Part shown: in pieces, positions 1 to 7,391 of the stretch
How the letters are laid out: the number at the start of each line of letters is the position of its first letter
How positions within the stretch are numbered: the first letter of the stretch is position 1
Source: an uncultured Clostridiaceae bacterium
GTDB lineage: Bacteria > Bacillota > Clostridia > Lachnospirales > Lachnospiraceae
NCBI GenBank assembly: GCA_947175805.1
Contig: CAMWOF010000069.1
Span: forward strand, 1-9,548
Length of the DNA: 9,548 nt
Direction: 5' to 3'
Made by a program: the position numbers and the translations under genes
The notes under the pieces: model-generated
Databases searched by the model: none
What the model was told of the DNA's origin: nothing
The model's input: the letters and a program-made list of their open reading frames with translations, nothing else

Positions 1-1
1 T

Positions 2-598
2 CTGGTGACCCAGTACTTTGTTGACAGCCATACGACCATGGATACAAATACTGCCACGATTCTGCTCTATGGCATCCGCATGGATACGGCGTCTTTTACA
101 AGAGGGGTTACGGATTTGGATATTGAGATGTTCGCCTATCTGCACAGACTGGCGGATAATCAGGAGATCAATGATTTATATTCCAACACCATGGGGCTGG
201 ATGACCTTTATGCCTACGGCGAGGCGATTAAAACTATCCAGATATATGAAAATGTAGGCTTTGCGAAGATTTCCTTTGACTGTCCGGACGGATTGATTGC
301 CATGATTTCGGATTTTATCCTAGGACTGGACATCGTAGAATTTTCGGTGGTGTATGCGGTGAGGAATGGCGGGCTGAAGTTTTCAGTACGCAATGAAAAT
401 ATGTATTACCATGCGGGGACTTTGACTGCGGAGGCCTTGGCAGATATCGGCGGCGGCGGCGGACATTATTCCATGGCAGGAGGTATGGTGCCGGCGGCTT
501 TTATGGAAAAGCTGCAGCCGAATGTGGATTTTGCCGTGCGCACCCGTTTTATGAATGCAATTGAGAAAATGCGAAAAGAAAATGAGCCGGATGAATAA
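2..598 (+). CDS. DHH-family phosphoesterase, C-terminal part (5' end outside window)
   Basis: The reading frame is open from base 2 with no plausible ribosome binding site, so this is the 3' part of a gene cut by the window edge. The GTG at base 5 is an internal valine, not a start. Numbering from that codon, the segment YGIRMDT (22-28, with Asp27) matches the conserved Asp motif at the end of a DHH domain. The glycine-rich GGGGGHYSMAGG (149-160) is the substrate-binding signature of the DHHA1 domain. Proteins of this type (NrnA/GdpP-like) hydrolyse phosphodiester bonds in nano-RNA, pAp or cyclic dinucleotides. Which substrate applies cannot be told here, because the N-terminal DHH motif and any PAS or membrane region lie outside. 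The stop codon abuts the start of the next gene, so the two are probably translated from one mRNA. Family assignment is firm; exact function is not. Confidence 0.85.
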   Translation: MVTQYFVDSHTTMDTNTATILLYGIRMDTASFTRGVTDLDIEMFAYLHRLADNQEINDLYSNTMGLDDLYAYGEAIKTIQIYENVGFAKISFDCPDGLIAMISDFILGLDIVEFSVVYAVRNGGLKFSVRNENMYYHAGTLTAEALADIGGGGGHYSMAGGMVPAAFMEKLQPNVDFAVRTRFMNAIEKMRKENEPDE

Positions 599-1267
599 AT
601 GATGAAATTAAAGAAGAATTTTTATAAGTTGATAGAGCTTTTAGGGGTGGCCGGGCTTGTACTGCTTATACAGGGGATGGCGGTGACGGGTTCCTTTTAT
701 TACACCGATAATTATGATTGGTGCTGGCAGCGGGATGCGGCATTTTCTGCTGTTCCCGAAAATAAAAGAGCGTTGGAGGCGGATTTTTATAATTTCCGCA
801 TGCTGGTACTTTCGCCGGAGGAGGATATGGGAAGCGCGCTGGTATCGGAAACGTCAACGGCACATACGGATGGCATTGGGCGTGGACTGCGCCGCGTGTA
901 TTACAATGCACGTTATATGATGTATGCAGGTCTCACCCTGGGGTTTTTAGCGTTTCTTTTTCTGCACAGGCGCCGCTGCTACCAATTGTTCCGGATAGGG
1001 GCGCTGGTGTCCGTTTTTTTGCCGGTGATTTTTTTGCTGGCGGCATTTTTTCTGCGCCGTGCAGATACTGTGAACTGGCTTGCCTGTGTTTTGTTCAGTA
1101 AATATGATGCTGTGTTTTATGATGATGCGGCGTTTACAGCGATTCTTCCACGGGGGCTTATGCTTGGCTATGCGTTCAGCTACGCGGGAATCTGGCTTTT
1201 GGGATGCCTTGCCTCTGCGTGGGTATACTATACCAAAAGAAAGCACAGAAGGCCTCACAGGTTTTGA
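599..1267 (+). CDS. Four-helix integral membrane protein, DUF1461 (TIGR01906)-like
   Basis: This 222-residue protein starts with ATG ATG immediately after the upstream stop codon, which implies translational coupling to the DHH phosphoesterase gene. Four hydrophobic segments are visible at about residues 12-31, 103-122, 133-152 and 187-210. A polar loop of about 70 residues lies between the first two, probably outside the membrane. The order of one helix, a large loop and three helices, together with the motif YDAVFYDDAAFTAILPRG (169-186) before the last helix, resembles the DUF1461 family. The function of that family is unknown. The C-terminus is strongly basic (KRKHRRPHR), fitting a cytoplasmic tail under the positive-inside rule. 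I recognise the family by pattern only, so the family name is moderately sure and no function is proposed. Confidence 0.6.
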   Translation: MMKLKKNFYKLIELLGVAGLVLLIQGMAVTGSFYYTDNYDWCWQRDAAFSAVPENKRALEADFYNFRMLVLSPEEDMGSALVSETSTAHTDGIGRGLRRVYYNARYMMYAGLTLGFLAFLFLHRRRCYQLFRIGALVSVFLPVIFLLAAFFLRRADTVNWLACVLFSKYDAVFYDDAAFTAILPRGLMLGYAFSYAGIWLLGCLASAWVYYTKRKHRRPHRF

Positions 1268-1299
1268 TTGTTGTTTAAGTAATTTGCATGTATTTTGGG

Positions 1300-1328
1300 T
1301 TGAAAGATGCGGATAAGTGTTGTAATAT
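1300..1328 (+). promoter_or_regulatory. Promoter candidate P1 upstream of glgB
   Basis: TTGAAA (1300-1305) and TAATAT (1323-1328) are separated by 17 bases, a good housekeeping sigma-type match. It lies about 135 bases before the glgB start, in the gap that follows the membrane-protein gene. Confidence 0.5.
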
Positions 1329-1345
1329 AGTATAAGGATATTTAT

Positions 1346-1373
1346 TTTACATATATCCGACAAAGTGTATAAT
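1346..1373 (+). promoter_or_regulatory. Promoter candidate P2 upstream of glgB
   Basis: TTTACA (1346-1351) and a perfect TATAAT (1368-1373) are separated by 16 bases. This is the better of the two candidates and would give a leader of roughly 80 bases. The spacer contains CCGACAAAG, whose complement is one base away from the Spo0A box TTTGTCGAA. That may be chance. Confidence 0.55.
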
Positions 1374-1462
1374 AAATAAGCGTAGAAAAAACGGGTAAAA
1401 TAACCTGTGATGAATAGGTGCCGGTTCCTCAGAGTACCTGGCATTAGGAAAGGGGCTTTACA

Positions 1463-3733
1463 ATGGAAACAAAGTTAGAACAGTGGATGAACTGGATATT
1501 GTATGATCAGCTTGTAAGCGGACAGATTAATGCGCCGAAGCATGTTCTGGGCAATCATGATTATGGAAAGGGACAAGTCATTACCGTGTTCCGTCCCCAT
1601 GCGGACAATGTAAAGATTACGTCTGTTACGGGAAAGAGCCAAATGGAGCTGATTCCGATTGGTGACCAGGGCGTTTACGGAATCTATATACCAAAGAAAA
1701 AATTTGAGGGGACAAAGTACCGTGTCGTGACCACCTATCAGGATGGCTCTACAGTAACTACAGCAGACCCTTACAGCTTTGCATCCGTCATTACAGATTT
1801 TGATAAATACTGTTTTTCTGAGGGAAAACATTATGATATTTACAACAAATTAGGTGCACACCCTATGAAGATAGATGGTGTGCAGGGCACATATTTTGCG
1901 GTATGGGCGCCTCATGCAAAAAGAGTCAGTGTGGTAGGTGACTTTAACATGTGGGACGGTAATCTGCACCAGATGCAGATTTTAGAGGCTTGCGGTATCT
2001 ATGAGCTGTTTATTCCGGGGGTTGAGCCGGGAGCGTTGTACAAGTTTGAAATCCTGTCACGCTTTGACGAGCTGATTTACAAGAGCGACCCATACGGAAA
2101 TGCCTGTCAGTTCCGCCCGGAGACGGCATCTATCGTCACGAATCTGGACGAATACAAGTGGAAGGATGCGGAATGGGTGGAGAAGCGAAATGCCCGTTCC
2201 AGAGAGGACAGGGAGCGAAGCCCTATGGCTATCTATGAGTGTCATTTAGGCTCGTGGAAGAAGGTTGATGAGGACAGCGATGACGGATATTATACCTATC
2301 GGGATTTGGCGCCGATGCTGGGAGATTATCTGAAGGATATGGGATATACACACGTTGAGCTTATGGGCATTGCGGAATATCCTTTTGATGGTTCCTGGGG
2401 GTATCAGGTAACCGGCTATTATGCGCCGACCAGCAGATATGGTTCACCACAGGATTTTATGTATTTTGTGGATTATATGCATAAGCTGGGCATACAGGTC
2501 ATTTTGGACTGGGTGCCTGCACATTTCCCAAGAGATGCCCACGGCTTGGGGAGGTTTGACGGTATGCCGCTCTACGAGCATCCGGATCCGAGAAAGGGAG
2601 AGCATCCTGACTGGGGTACTTATATTTTTGATTACGGCTACAATCAGGTCTCAAATTTCTTGATTGCCAATGCCCTTTTCTGGGTGGAGAAGTACCATAT
2701 CGACGGTCTGCGGGTGGATGCGGTTGCCTCCATGCTTTACCTTGATTATGGTAAGCAGGACGGACAGTGGTGCGCAAATCAATATGGTGGCAATGAAAAT
2801 CTGGAGGCGATTGCGCTTTTGCAGAATTTGAATCATATTATGGAGGAGCGGAATCCGGGGGCTTATATCATCGCCGAGGAATCTACGGCATGGCCGAATG
2901 TGACGAATTTCAATGACAACGGACTGGGATTCTCCTTCAAGTGGAATATGGGCTGGATGCACGATTTCTTAGAATATATGAAGCTGGACCCGTACTTCAG
3001 ATCCTTTAACCATCACAGACTGACCTTCAGCCTGATGTATGCCTATTCAGAGAAGTTTGTTCTGGTGCTGTCCCATGATGAGGTAGTTCATCTGAAGTGC
3101 TCCATGATAAATAAGATGCCGGGTGACATGCCGATGAAGTTTGCAAACCTGAAGACTGCCATGGGCTTCATGTACGGGCATCCGGGAAAGAAGCTTCTCT
3201 TTATGGGGCAGGAGTTTGCACAGCTTCGGGAGTGGAGCGAGGCAAGGAGTATTGACTGGTATTTGTTAGAGGATGAAAGCCATAAGCGTTTCCAGAATTA
3301 TATGAGGGATTTAAATCATCTTTATAATAAATATGATGCATTTTATTATAACGACTATGATGTGATGGGCTTTGAGTGGATTAGCTGTGATGATGCACAG
3401 ACCAGTGTGGTTTCCTTTATCCGGCGCGGTAAGAGCGCAAAGAACCAGCTGCTGTTTGTATGTAACTTTACCCCGGTAGAGCATTCCGGCTTTAAGGTGG
3501 GTGTGCCGTGTGCGGGCAAATATACAGAGGTGCTGAATTCGGACGCTGAGCAATATGGCGGTGAGAACAGGTTAAATGCTAAGGCGCTCACTGCGCAGAA
3601 GGAGAATATTAACGGCAGGGAGTATGCTATCACGATGGAGCTGCCGCCGCTGTCCACTGTTGTTTTCCAGTATGACTATAAGGAATCGGCAGAGACGGGC
3701 AAGACAAAAGGAGCTCCGGCAAAGAAAAAGTAA
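1463..3733 (+). CDS. glgB: 1,4-alpha-glucan branching enzyme (GH13), glycogen synthesis
   Basis: This cytoplasmic enzyme cuts alpha-1,4 glucan chains and rejoins them as alpha-1,6 branches during glycogen formation. The 756 residues are close to the usual GlgB length. An N-terminal carbohydrate-binding region (about 25-110) is followed by a CBM48-type domain (about 140-215, with TYFAVWAPHAKRVSVVGDFN), the GH13 barrel (about 255-610) and a C-terminal beta domain (about 640-740). GH13 signatures are all present: DWVPAHFP (349-356), GLRVDA with the nucleophile Asp419, AEES with the acid/base Glu472, and LSHDE with the stabilising Asp539. The start is supported by AGGAAAGGGG (1446-1455), 7 bases before ATG. 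The short tail KTKGAPAKKK is lysine-rich and outside the family fold. No other glycogen gene is in the window, so glgB seems to be transcribed alone from the promoters upstream and ended by the terminator downstream. Confidence 0.96.
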   Translation: METKLEQWMNWILYDQLVSGQINAPKHVLGNHDYGKGQVITVFRPHADNVKITSVTGKSQMELIPIGDQGVYGIYIPKKKFEGTKYRVVTTYQDGSTVTTADPYSFASVITDFDKYCFSEGKHYDIYNKLGAHPMKIDGVQGTYFAVWAPHAKRVSVVGDFNMWDGNLHQMQILEACGIYELFIPGVEPGALYKFEILSRFDELIYKSDPYGNACQFRPETASIVTNLDEYKWKDAEWVEKRNARSREDRERSPMAIYECHLGSWKKVDEDSDDGYYTYRDLAPMLGDYLKDMGYTHVELMGIAEYPFDGSWGYQVTGYYAPTSRYGSPQDFMYFVDYMHKLGIQVILDWVPAHFPRDAHGLGRFDGMPLYEHPDPRKGEHPDWGTYIFDYGYNQVSNFLIANALFWVEKYHIDGLRVDAVASMLYLDYGKQDGQWCANQYGGNENLEAIALLQNLNHIMEERNPGAYIIAEESTAWPNVTNFNDNGLGFSFKWNMGWMHDFLEYMKLDPYFRSFNHHRLTFSLMYAYSEKFVLVLSHDEVVHLKCSMINKMPGDMPMKFANLKTAMGFMYGHPGKKLLFMGQEFAQLREWSEARSIDWYLLEDESHKRFQNYMRDLNHLYNKYDAFYYNDYDVMGFEWISCDDAQTSVVSFIRRGKSAKNQLLFVCNFTPVEHSGFKVGVPCAGKYTEVLNSDAEQYGGENRLNAKALTAQKENINGREYAITMELPPLSTVVFQYDYKESAETGKTKGAPAKKK

Positions 3734-3764
3734 ATGCCTGTCAGATGCATATCATAGGCATCTG
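3734..3764 (+). other. Two mutually exclusive small hairpins after glgB
   Basis: CAGATGC (3742-3748) pairs perfectly with GCATCTG (3758-3764). ATGCCT (3734-3739) pairs perfectly with AGGCAT (3756-3761). The two right arms overlap, so only one stem can form at a time. The structure lies between the glgB stop and the terminator. It could simply protect the mRNA end, or be chance. Confidence 0.3.
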
Positions 3765-3801
3765 TTGGCTGTGTAAGCAGTGGCGTACAACATAAAAATA
3801 G

Positions 3802-3847
3802 CAGACTGGGTATGCACATCCGTTGTGGTATACGCAGTCTGTTTTTT
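3802..3847 (+). terminator. Rho-independent terminator after glgB
   Basis: CAGACTG (3802-3808) pairs with CAGTCTG (3835-3841). The stem extends inward through GTAT/ATAC with one mismatch and a wobble, and six T residues follow (3842-3847). It lies about 70 bases past the glgB stop and only 20 bases before the next start codon. An AAAAA run on its left side means it might also work weakly in the other direction. Confidence 0.85.
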
Positions 3848-3867
3848 GCTTTATTTGCGGAGAGAAA

Positions 3868-4776
3868 ATGCAATACTTGTCATTAAACCGGTATCTTCGG
3901 GATACCTATGGTGAAAAATTATATAAGCTGTCTCTCATGGGCAGCGTTACCTGTCCTAACCGGGATGGCACATTGGGGGATAGAGGCTGCATATTTTGCA
4001 GTGCCGGCGGTGCAGGAGAGTTCGCTGCAGAGGCTTTGGGTTCTGTAGAAAGTCAGCTGGAGGATGCAAAGGGACGGGTACAGGATAAGTTCGCCGGAAC
4101 CGGATACATTGCATATTATCAGGCTTTCACCAATACCTATGGAGATGTGAATGCCTTGGAGGAGAGATTTACCGAGACTATTTTAAGACCGGAGATTAAA
4201 GTGCTGTCCATTGCCACCAGACCTGACTGTCTGGGCGATGAGGTGCTTTCCATGCTGCATCGGCTAAATAAAATCAAACCGGTCTGGGTAGAGCTGGGTT
4301 TACAGACTATACATGAGGAAACTGCCGGATATATCAGGCGGGGATATCCGCTTTTCGTATTTGATGAAGCGGTGTCGGCATTGCGTAAAATCGGTGTCGA
4401 GGTGATTGTACATTTGATTCTCGGTCTTCCGGGAGAGACGGAGGAGATGATACTTCAATCTGTGGATTACGTTTCTCATCGGGATATTCAGGGTGTGAAG
4501 CTTCAGCTGCTTCATGTACTGGAAAATACGGATTTGGCGTTGGAGTATCGGCAGGAGCGCTTTGCGGTTTTGTCAATGGAAGAGTATATAGCGATTCTGG
4601 GAAAATGTGTGGAGCATTTGCGGGCGGATATTGTCATCCATCGGCTTACAGGGGATGGGGATAAAAGGCTTTTGATTGCGCCGCTTTGGAGCGGAGACAA
4701 AAAGCGGGTGCTGAATGCCGTCAACCGATATTTCAGGGAACAGGATATTTGTCAGGGGAGAAGGTATCGGGGATAG
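3868..4776 (+). CDS. Radical SAM protein, TIGR01212 family (YtqA/YhcC-like)
   Basis: The protein has 302 residues when started at the ATG at 3868, which follows GGAGAG (3859-3864). An in-frame TTG further upstream lies inside the terminator hairpin and is unlikely to be used. Cys29, Cys41 and Cys44 form a CX11CX2C cluster within TCPNRDG...GCIFC, the pattern of the TIGR01212 branch of the Elp3-like radical SAM proteins. These cysteines would bind a 4Fe-4S cluster that cleaves S-adenosylmethionine. Downstream motifs such as ATRPDCL, ELGLQT and HLILGLPGE match the rest of the radical SAM barrel. The reaction of this family is not firmly established. A role in RNA or tRNA modification is suggested by the Elp3-like relationship only. 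No clear promoter lies between the glgB terminator and this gene, so expression may depend on read-through. Confidence 0.9.
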   Translation: MQYLSLNRYLRDTYGEKLYKLSLMGSVTCPNRDGTLGDRGCIFCSAGGAGEFAAEALGSVESQLEDAKGRVQDKFAGTGYIAYYQAFTNTYGDVNALEERFTETILRPEIKVLSIATRPDCLGDEVLSMLHRLNKIKPVWVELGLQTIHEETAGYIRRGYPLFVFDEAVSALRKIGVEVIVHLILGLPGETEEMILQSVDYVSHRDIQGVKLQLLHVLENTDLALEYRQERFAVLSMEEYIAILGKCVEHLRADIVIHRLTGDGDKRLLIAPLWSGDKKRVLNAVNRYFREQDICQGRRYRG

Positions 4777-4830
4777 TTTATCAAGAGACAAGGCGTTGTG
4801 CTTACAAGAGACATGGATTTGTGTTTCACA

Positions 4831-4860
4831 TTGCCTATTGTATGGAATGTGTGGTATACT
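4831..4860 (+). promoter_or_regulatory. Promoter candidate for the metal-binding lipoprotein gene
   Basis: TTGCCT (4831-4836) lies 18 bases before TATACT (4855-4860), and the -10 is preceded by TGG, giving an extended -10 (TGGTATACT). Transcription would start near 4867, leaving a leader of about 90 bases to the preferred start. I looked for a Zur or MntR palindrome around it and did not find a convincing one. Confidence 0.5.
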
Positions 4861-4957
4861 TGACCAATATGTTACACATGGTTTTCATGGGAAAGGGTAT
4901 ATAGAAATGAAGGATATTCGCAGATTTTGTAAGCGGAGACAGGATAAAGAAAATGTT

Positions 4958-5860
4958 ATGAAGAAAGGGGACATGCCGGCATTGATGATGTTGCCGATGC
5001 TGGTATGTTTAATTTGTATGTGCCTGTCCGGCTGTGGTAAGACAGCGGGTACGAAGGAGGGACTGGTGGTGTATACCAGTATTTATCCGGTGTATGATTT
5101 TACCGTGAAGCTTGCCGGTGAGTATGCGACAGTGGAAAATCTTGTGCCGGCAGGGGTAGAGCCCCATGATTTTGAGATGGGTACACAGGATATGATAAAG
5201 CTTTCCGAGGCGGATTTGCTTGTTTACAGCGGTGCCGGCATGGAGAACTGGGTGGATAAAAGTCTGGAAACCTTGGGCGGTGATGCGCCTAGGGCAGTGG
5301 AAGCAAGCGAAGGCATTTCCCTTCTCACAGAGGAAGACCAGTCCGACCCCCATGTGTGGCTGAATCCTGCAAATGCTATCGTGATGCTGGAAAATATAAA
5401 AAATGCCTTATGTGAGCTGGATAGTGTCCATGCAGACGTATTTGAGACAAATTATGAGAAGTATAAGGCGGAGCTTGTCCGGTTGGACGAGAGCTATAAG
5501 GATGCTTTGACACAGGTATCCAAGCGTGATATTGTGGTGTCTCATGCATCTTTTGGATATTTGTGTGCAGCCTACGGTCTGGAGCAGAGACCGGTTGAGG
5601 GACTGATGGCGGATTCGGAACCAGATCCTGCTGCTATGAGTGAGATTATCGCATTTATGCGGGATAAGAATATACAGTTTATTTTTGATGAAGAGCTGGT
5701 GGATAATAAGGTAGTAGATACCATAGCGAAGGAGACGGATGCAGCCGTGGAAATTCTGGATCCTATAGAGGGGATTTCGGAGGAGCGGATGAACGCGGGA
5801 GAGGATTACTTTTCTATCATGGAAAAAAATTTGTCGGTGCTGAAAAGAGCATTGGAATAA
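4958..5860 (+). CDS. ZnuA-like metal ABC transporter substrate-binding lipoprotein
   Basis: This is an extracytoplasmic lipoprotein that captures a divalent metal, probably zinc or manganese, for an ABC importer. From the chosen ATG it has 300 residues. It opens with MKK, a hydrophobic stretch and the lipobox LSGC, so Cys26 would be lipidated. Metal ligands expected for cluster A-I proteins are visible: His70 (EPHDFE), His132 (DPHVWLNP), His196 (VVSHASFG) and Asp268 (ILDPI). The loop before His132 is short and acidic, lacking the His-rich run of many zinc-specific members. The start is uncertain. An in-frame ATG at 4907 has GAAAGGG 9 bases before it and would add 17 residues, but the later start gives a more normal lipoprotein signal. 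No permease or ATPase gene is adjacent, which is unusual; the partners must be elsewhere. The next gene follows after 55 bases without a terminator. Confidence 0.88.
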   Translation: MKKGDMPALMMLPMLVCLICMCLSGCGKTAGTKEGLVVYTSIYPVYDFTVKLAGEYATVENLVPAGVEPHDFEMGTQDMIKLSEADLLVYSGAGMENWVDKSLETLGGDAPRAVEASEGISLLTEEDQSDPHVWLNPANAIVMLENIKNALCELDSVHADVFETNYEKYKAELVRLDESYKDALTQVSKRDIVVSHASFGYLCAAYGLEQRPVEGLMADSEPDPAAMSEIIAFMRDKNIQFIFDEELVDNKVVDTIAKETDAAVEILDPIEGISEERMNAGEDYFSIMEKNLSVLKRALE

Positions 5861-5915
5861 TTTTTTCCATAAAACAGTTGGGATAAAACGTATAGTATGT
5901 AGATGGGGATCTTGT

Positions 5916-6506
5916 ATGACAGATGCGGTTTTTTCTGCCTGTATGAAACAGATGCAGGCAGGGGATATGGATGGATTAAAGTCAATATATGAGGCATATT
6001 TACCCATGATTTATCACGGGATGCTGGATGTGGTGCGGGTGAAGGAAACCGCAGAGGATTTGGCAGCGGATTTTTTTGTGAAGCTATATAATATCAGGGC
6101 AACATTTGCCGGCGGCGCCCATAGAAAATGGATGCTCACCATTGCCAGAAATATGGCATTGGATTATTTAAGGAAGTATGGGCGGGAAAGTCTGGCGGCG
6201 GATATGGAGCATTTCGGAAACACAGGAGAATTGTCAGGGAACCTTACCGGATTGGCATTGGCAGTTCAGGAAAAGACGGTAAAGGCAGCAGGGACGGATG
6301 CCTATGACAGTACGGTGGACCGGCTGGCGATTCTTCAGGCGATGCAGGTGCTTAGTGCGGAGGAATTGGAACTGGTGCATTTAAAGCTTATGGCGGAGCT
6401 GAAATTTAAGGAGATTGCAGAGCTTTTAAATATGCCGCAGGGAACCGTGTCGTGGAAGTATCAAAAAGCATTGGAAAAGCTTAGGGAGGCATTGAGGGAT
6501 GCGTGA
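5916..6506 (+). CDS. ECF-type RNA polymerase sigma factor (sigma-70 family)
   Basis: This 196-residue protein has the two-domain build of extracytoplasmic-function sigma factors, which direct RNA polymerase to a small set of promoters. Region 2 spans about 20-90 (IYEAYLPMIY, ETAEDLAADFFVKLY, then RKWMLTIARNMALDYLRK). A linker runs from 91 to 135. Region 4 spans about 140-192, with the helix-turn-helix FKEIAELLNMPQGTVSWKYQ. The ATG follows GGGG (5905-5908) with 7 bases between. The 3' end overlaps the next gene by 8 bases, the usual arrangement for a sigma factor with its own anti-sigma factor. I found no convincing promoter directly upstream. A CGTATA motif at 5889-5894 preceded by AAAAC could be a self-regulated ECF promoter, but the spacing is shorter than in the well-known ones. 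Confidence 0.9.
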   Translation: MTDAVFSACMKQMQAGDMDGLKSIYEAYLPMIYHGMLDVVRVKETAEDLAADFFVKLYNIRATFAGGAHRKWMLTIARNMALDYLRKYGRESLAADMEHFGNTGELSGNLTGLALAVQEKTVKAAGTDAYDSTVDRLAILQAMQVLSAEELELVHLKLMAELKFKEIAELLNMPQGTVSWKYQKALEKLREALRDA

Positions 6507-7275
6507 CTTATCAGAGCAGGAGATAAAAGAGCTCTATGAAAGTGAATACAGGAATGTGCCCGATGTGTGGGATAAGGTAACCGACAGGATTGCCCAGCAA
6601 GAGCAAGAGAAGAAAAAGGGCTCTGCTGCAGGTGGCACAGAACATGACAAGGATGATGAAAAGGTGCTGGATTTTGCAAAGCTTGGCAAAAAACGGTGGG
6701 CTAAGCTGTTGACTGCCGCGGCTGCATGCTTTGTGATTGTCATTGCGTATGTGCTGCAAAACGGTACTGGTATGAAAGGGAGTACCAAAGACACGCCAGA
6801 AGCATATCCGGGCGATGGAGTAATGCTGATGCCGGAGGAGGCACAGGAGGAAGCAGGTACAATGGCATCAGGTGGGAATGATGAGTCTTTGTATGATGTG
6901 GAGCAGACTAACGGAGATTCCATGACTATCAATGCAGAGACAGTAGCTGCCTCTGATTCCGTGGGTGAAGACTATGACAGGGAGACGCAGAAGAATACTT
7001 TTGAGACGTCAAAGGATATTTCTACAGAAGGTGCATGGATTAATATAAATGGAAGGTTGTATGTCTATGACGAAGCGTGCAAGGCTTCGGCTGCCCAGCT
7101 GAAAAATATGAAGTACTTAGGCGAAAGCGTTTATGTGGCTGATAAGGCAGCAGTCAAGGAGCATTTAAATTTGACAGGACTTGCAATCAGCGGCAAGGTT
7201 TACGAGAGCAGCACGGGCGAAATATATGTTTTGGATGAGGACTCCAATCGGGTGTATGGATTTAGGGAGGAGTGA
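6499..7275 (+). CDS. Probable anti-sigma factor, single-pass membrane protein
   Basis: The 258-residue protein starts inside the sigma-factor gene (8-base overlap) after GGGAGG (6482-6487). Residues 1-65 are charged and would be cytoplasmic. One membrane helix is visible at about 68-87 (AKLLTAAAACFVIVIAYVLQ). Residues 90-175 form a polar, acidic, methionine-rich linker, and about 177-258 form a compact outer domain with repeated strand-like segments (INGRLYVYDE, GESVYVADK, GEIYVLDED). Gene order and topology point to an anti-sigma factor that holds the upstream ECF sigma factor at the membrane and releases it on an outside signal. The zinc-binding HX3CX2C motif of the classical ZAS domain is absent, so it belongs to a different anti-sigma type. 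The signal is unknown. Function is inferred from context, not from a recognised domain. Confidence 0.75.
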   Translation: MRDLSEQEIKELYESEYRNVPDVWDKVTDRIAQQEQEKKKGSAAGGTEHDKDDEKVLDFAKLGKKRWAKLLTAAAACFVIVIAYVLQNGTGMKGSTKDTPEAYPGDGVMLMPEEAQEEAGTMASGGNDESLYDVEQTNGDSMTINAETVAASDSVGEDYDRETQKNTFETSKDISTEGAWININGRLYVYDEACKASAAQLKNMKYLGESVYVADKAAVKEHLNLTGLAISGKVYESSTGEIYVLDEDSNRVYGFREE

Positions 7276-7391
7276 TTACCTCAAGTATATGAATTATTAA
7301 CTGTTTGAAGTAAAGGTGACGATATAAAATAAAAGACTGTCGAAATGGTCAGAAAAGGGATTTTCAGGATTTTATCAAGGAGGAATTGATC

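Noticed and set aside
947..1444. Open reading frame of 165 codons on the minus strand
   Set aside because: It overlaps the membrane-protein gene in antisense and runs across the promoter region of glgB. Its product looks like random basic sequence with no domain, and it lacks a good ribosome binding site.
1415..1455. Hairpin in the glgB leader (TGCCGG with CTGGCA) and TTCCT facing the ribosome binding site
   Set aside because: The stems are only 5-6 base pairs with a wobble, and such matches are common by chance. They are not enough to call a regulatory RNA.
4715..4957. Longer version of the lipoprotein gene starting inside the radical SAM gene
   Set aside because: It would place over 80 extra residues before an obvious lipoprotein signal peptide and would bypass the extended -10 promoter at 4831-4860.
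5856..5876. TGGAA/TTCCA hairpin with T-run after the lipoprotein gene
   Set aside because: The T-run lies in the loop rather than after the stem, and the stem is only 5 base pairs, so it is not a rho-independent terminator.
5408..6007. Open reading frame of 199 codons on the minus strand
   Set aside because: It is antisense to the well-supported lipoprotein gene and the start of the sigma gene. The product is rich in His, Ile and Cys, as expected of a shadow frame.
7335..7345. TGTCGAA (0A-box core) upstream of the unknown gene
   Set aside because: A single 7-base match is expected about once in a window of this size, and the flanking bases do not fit the full nine-base box.
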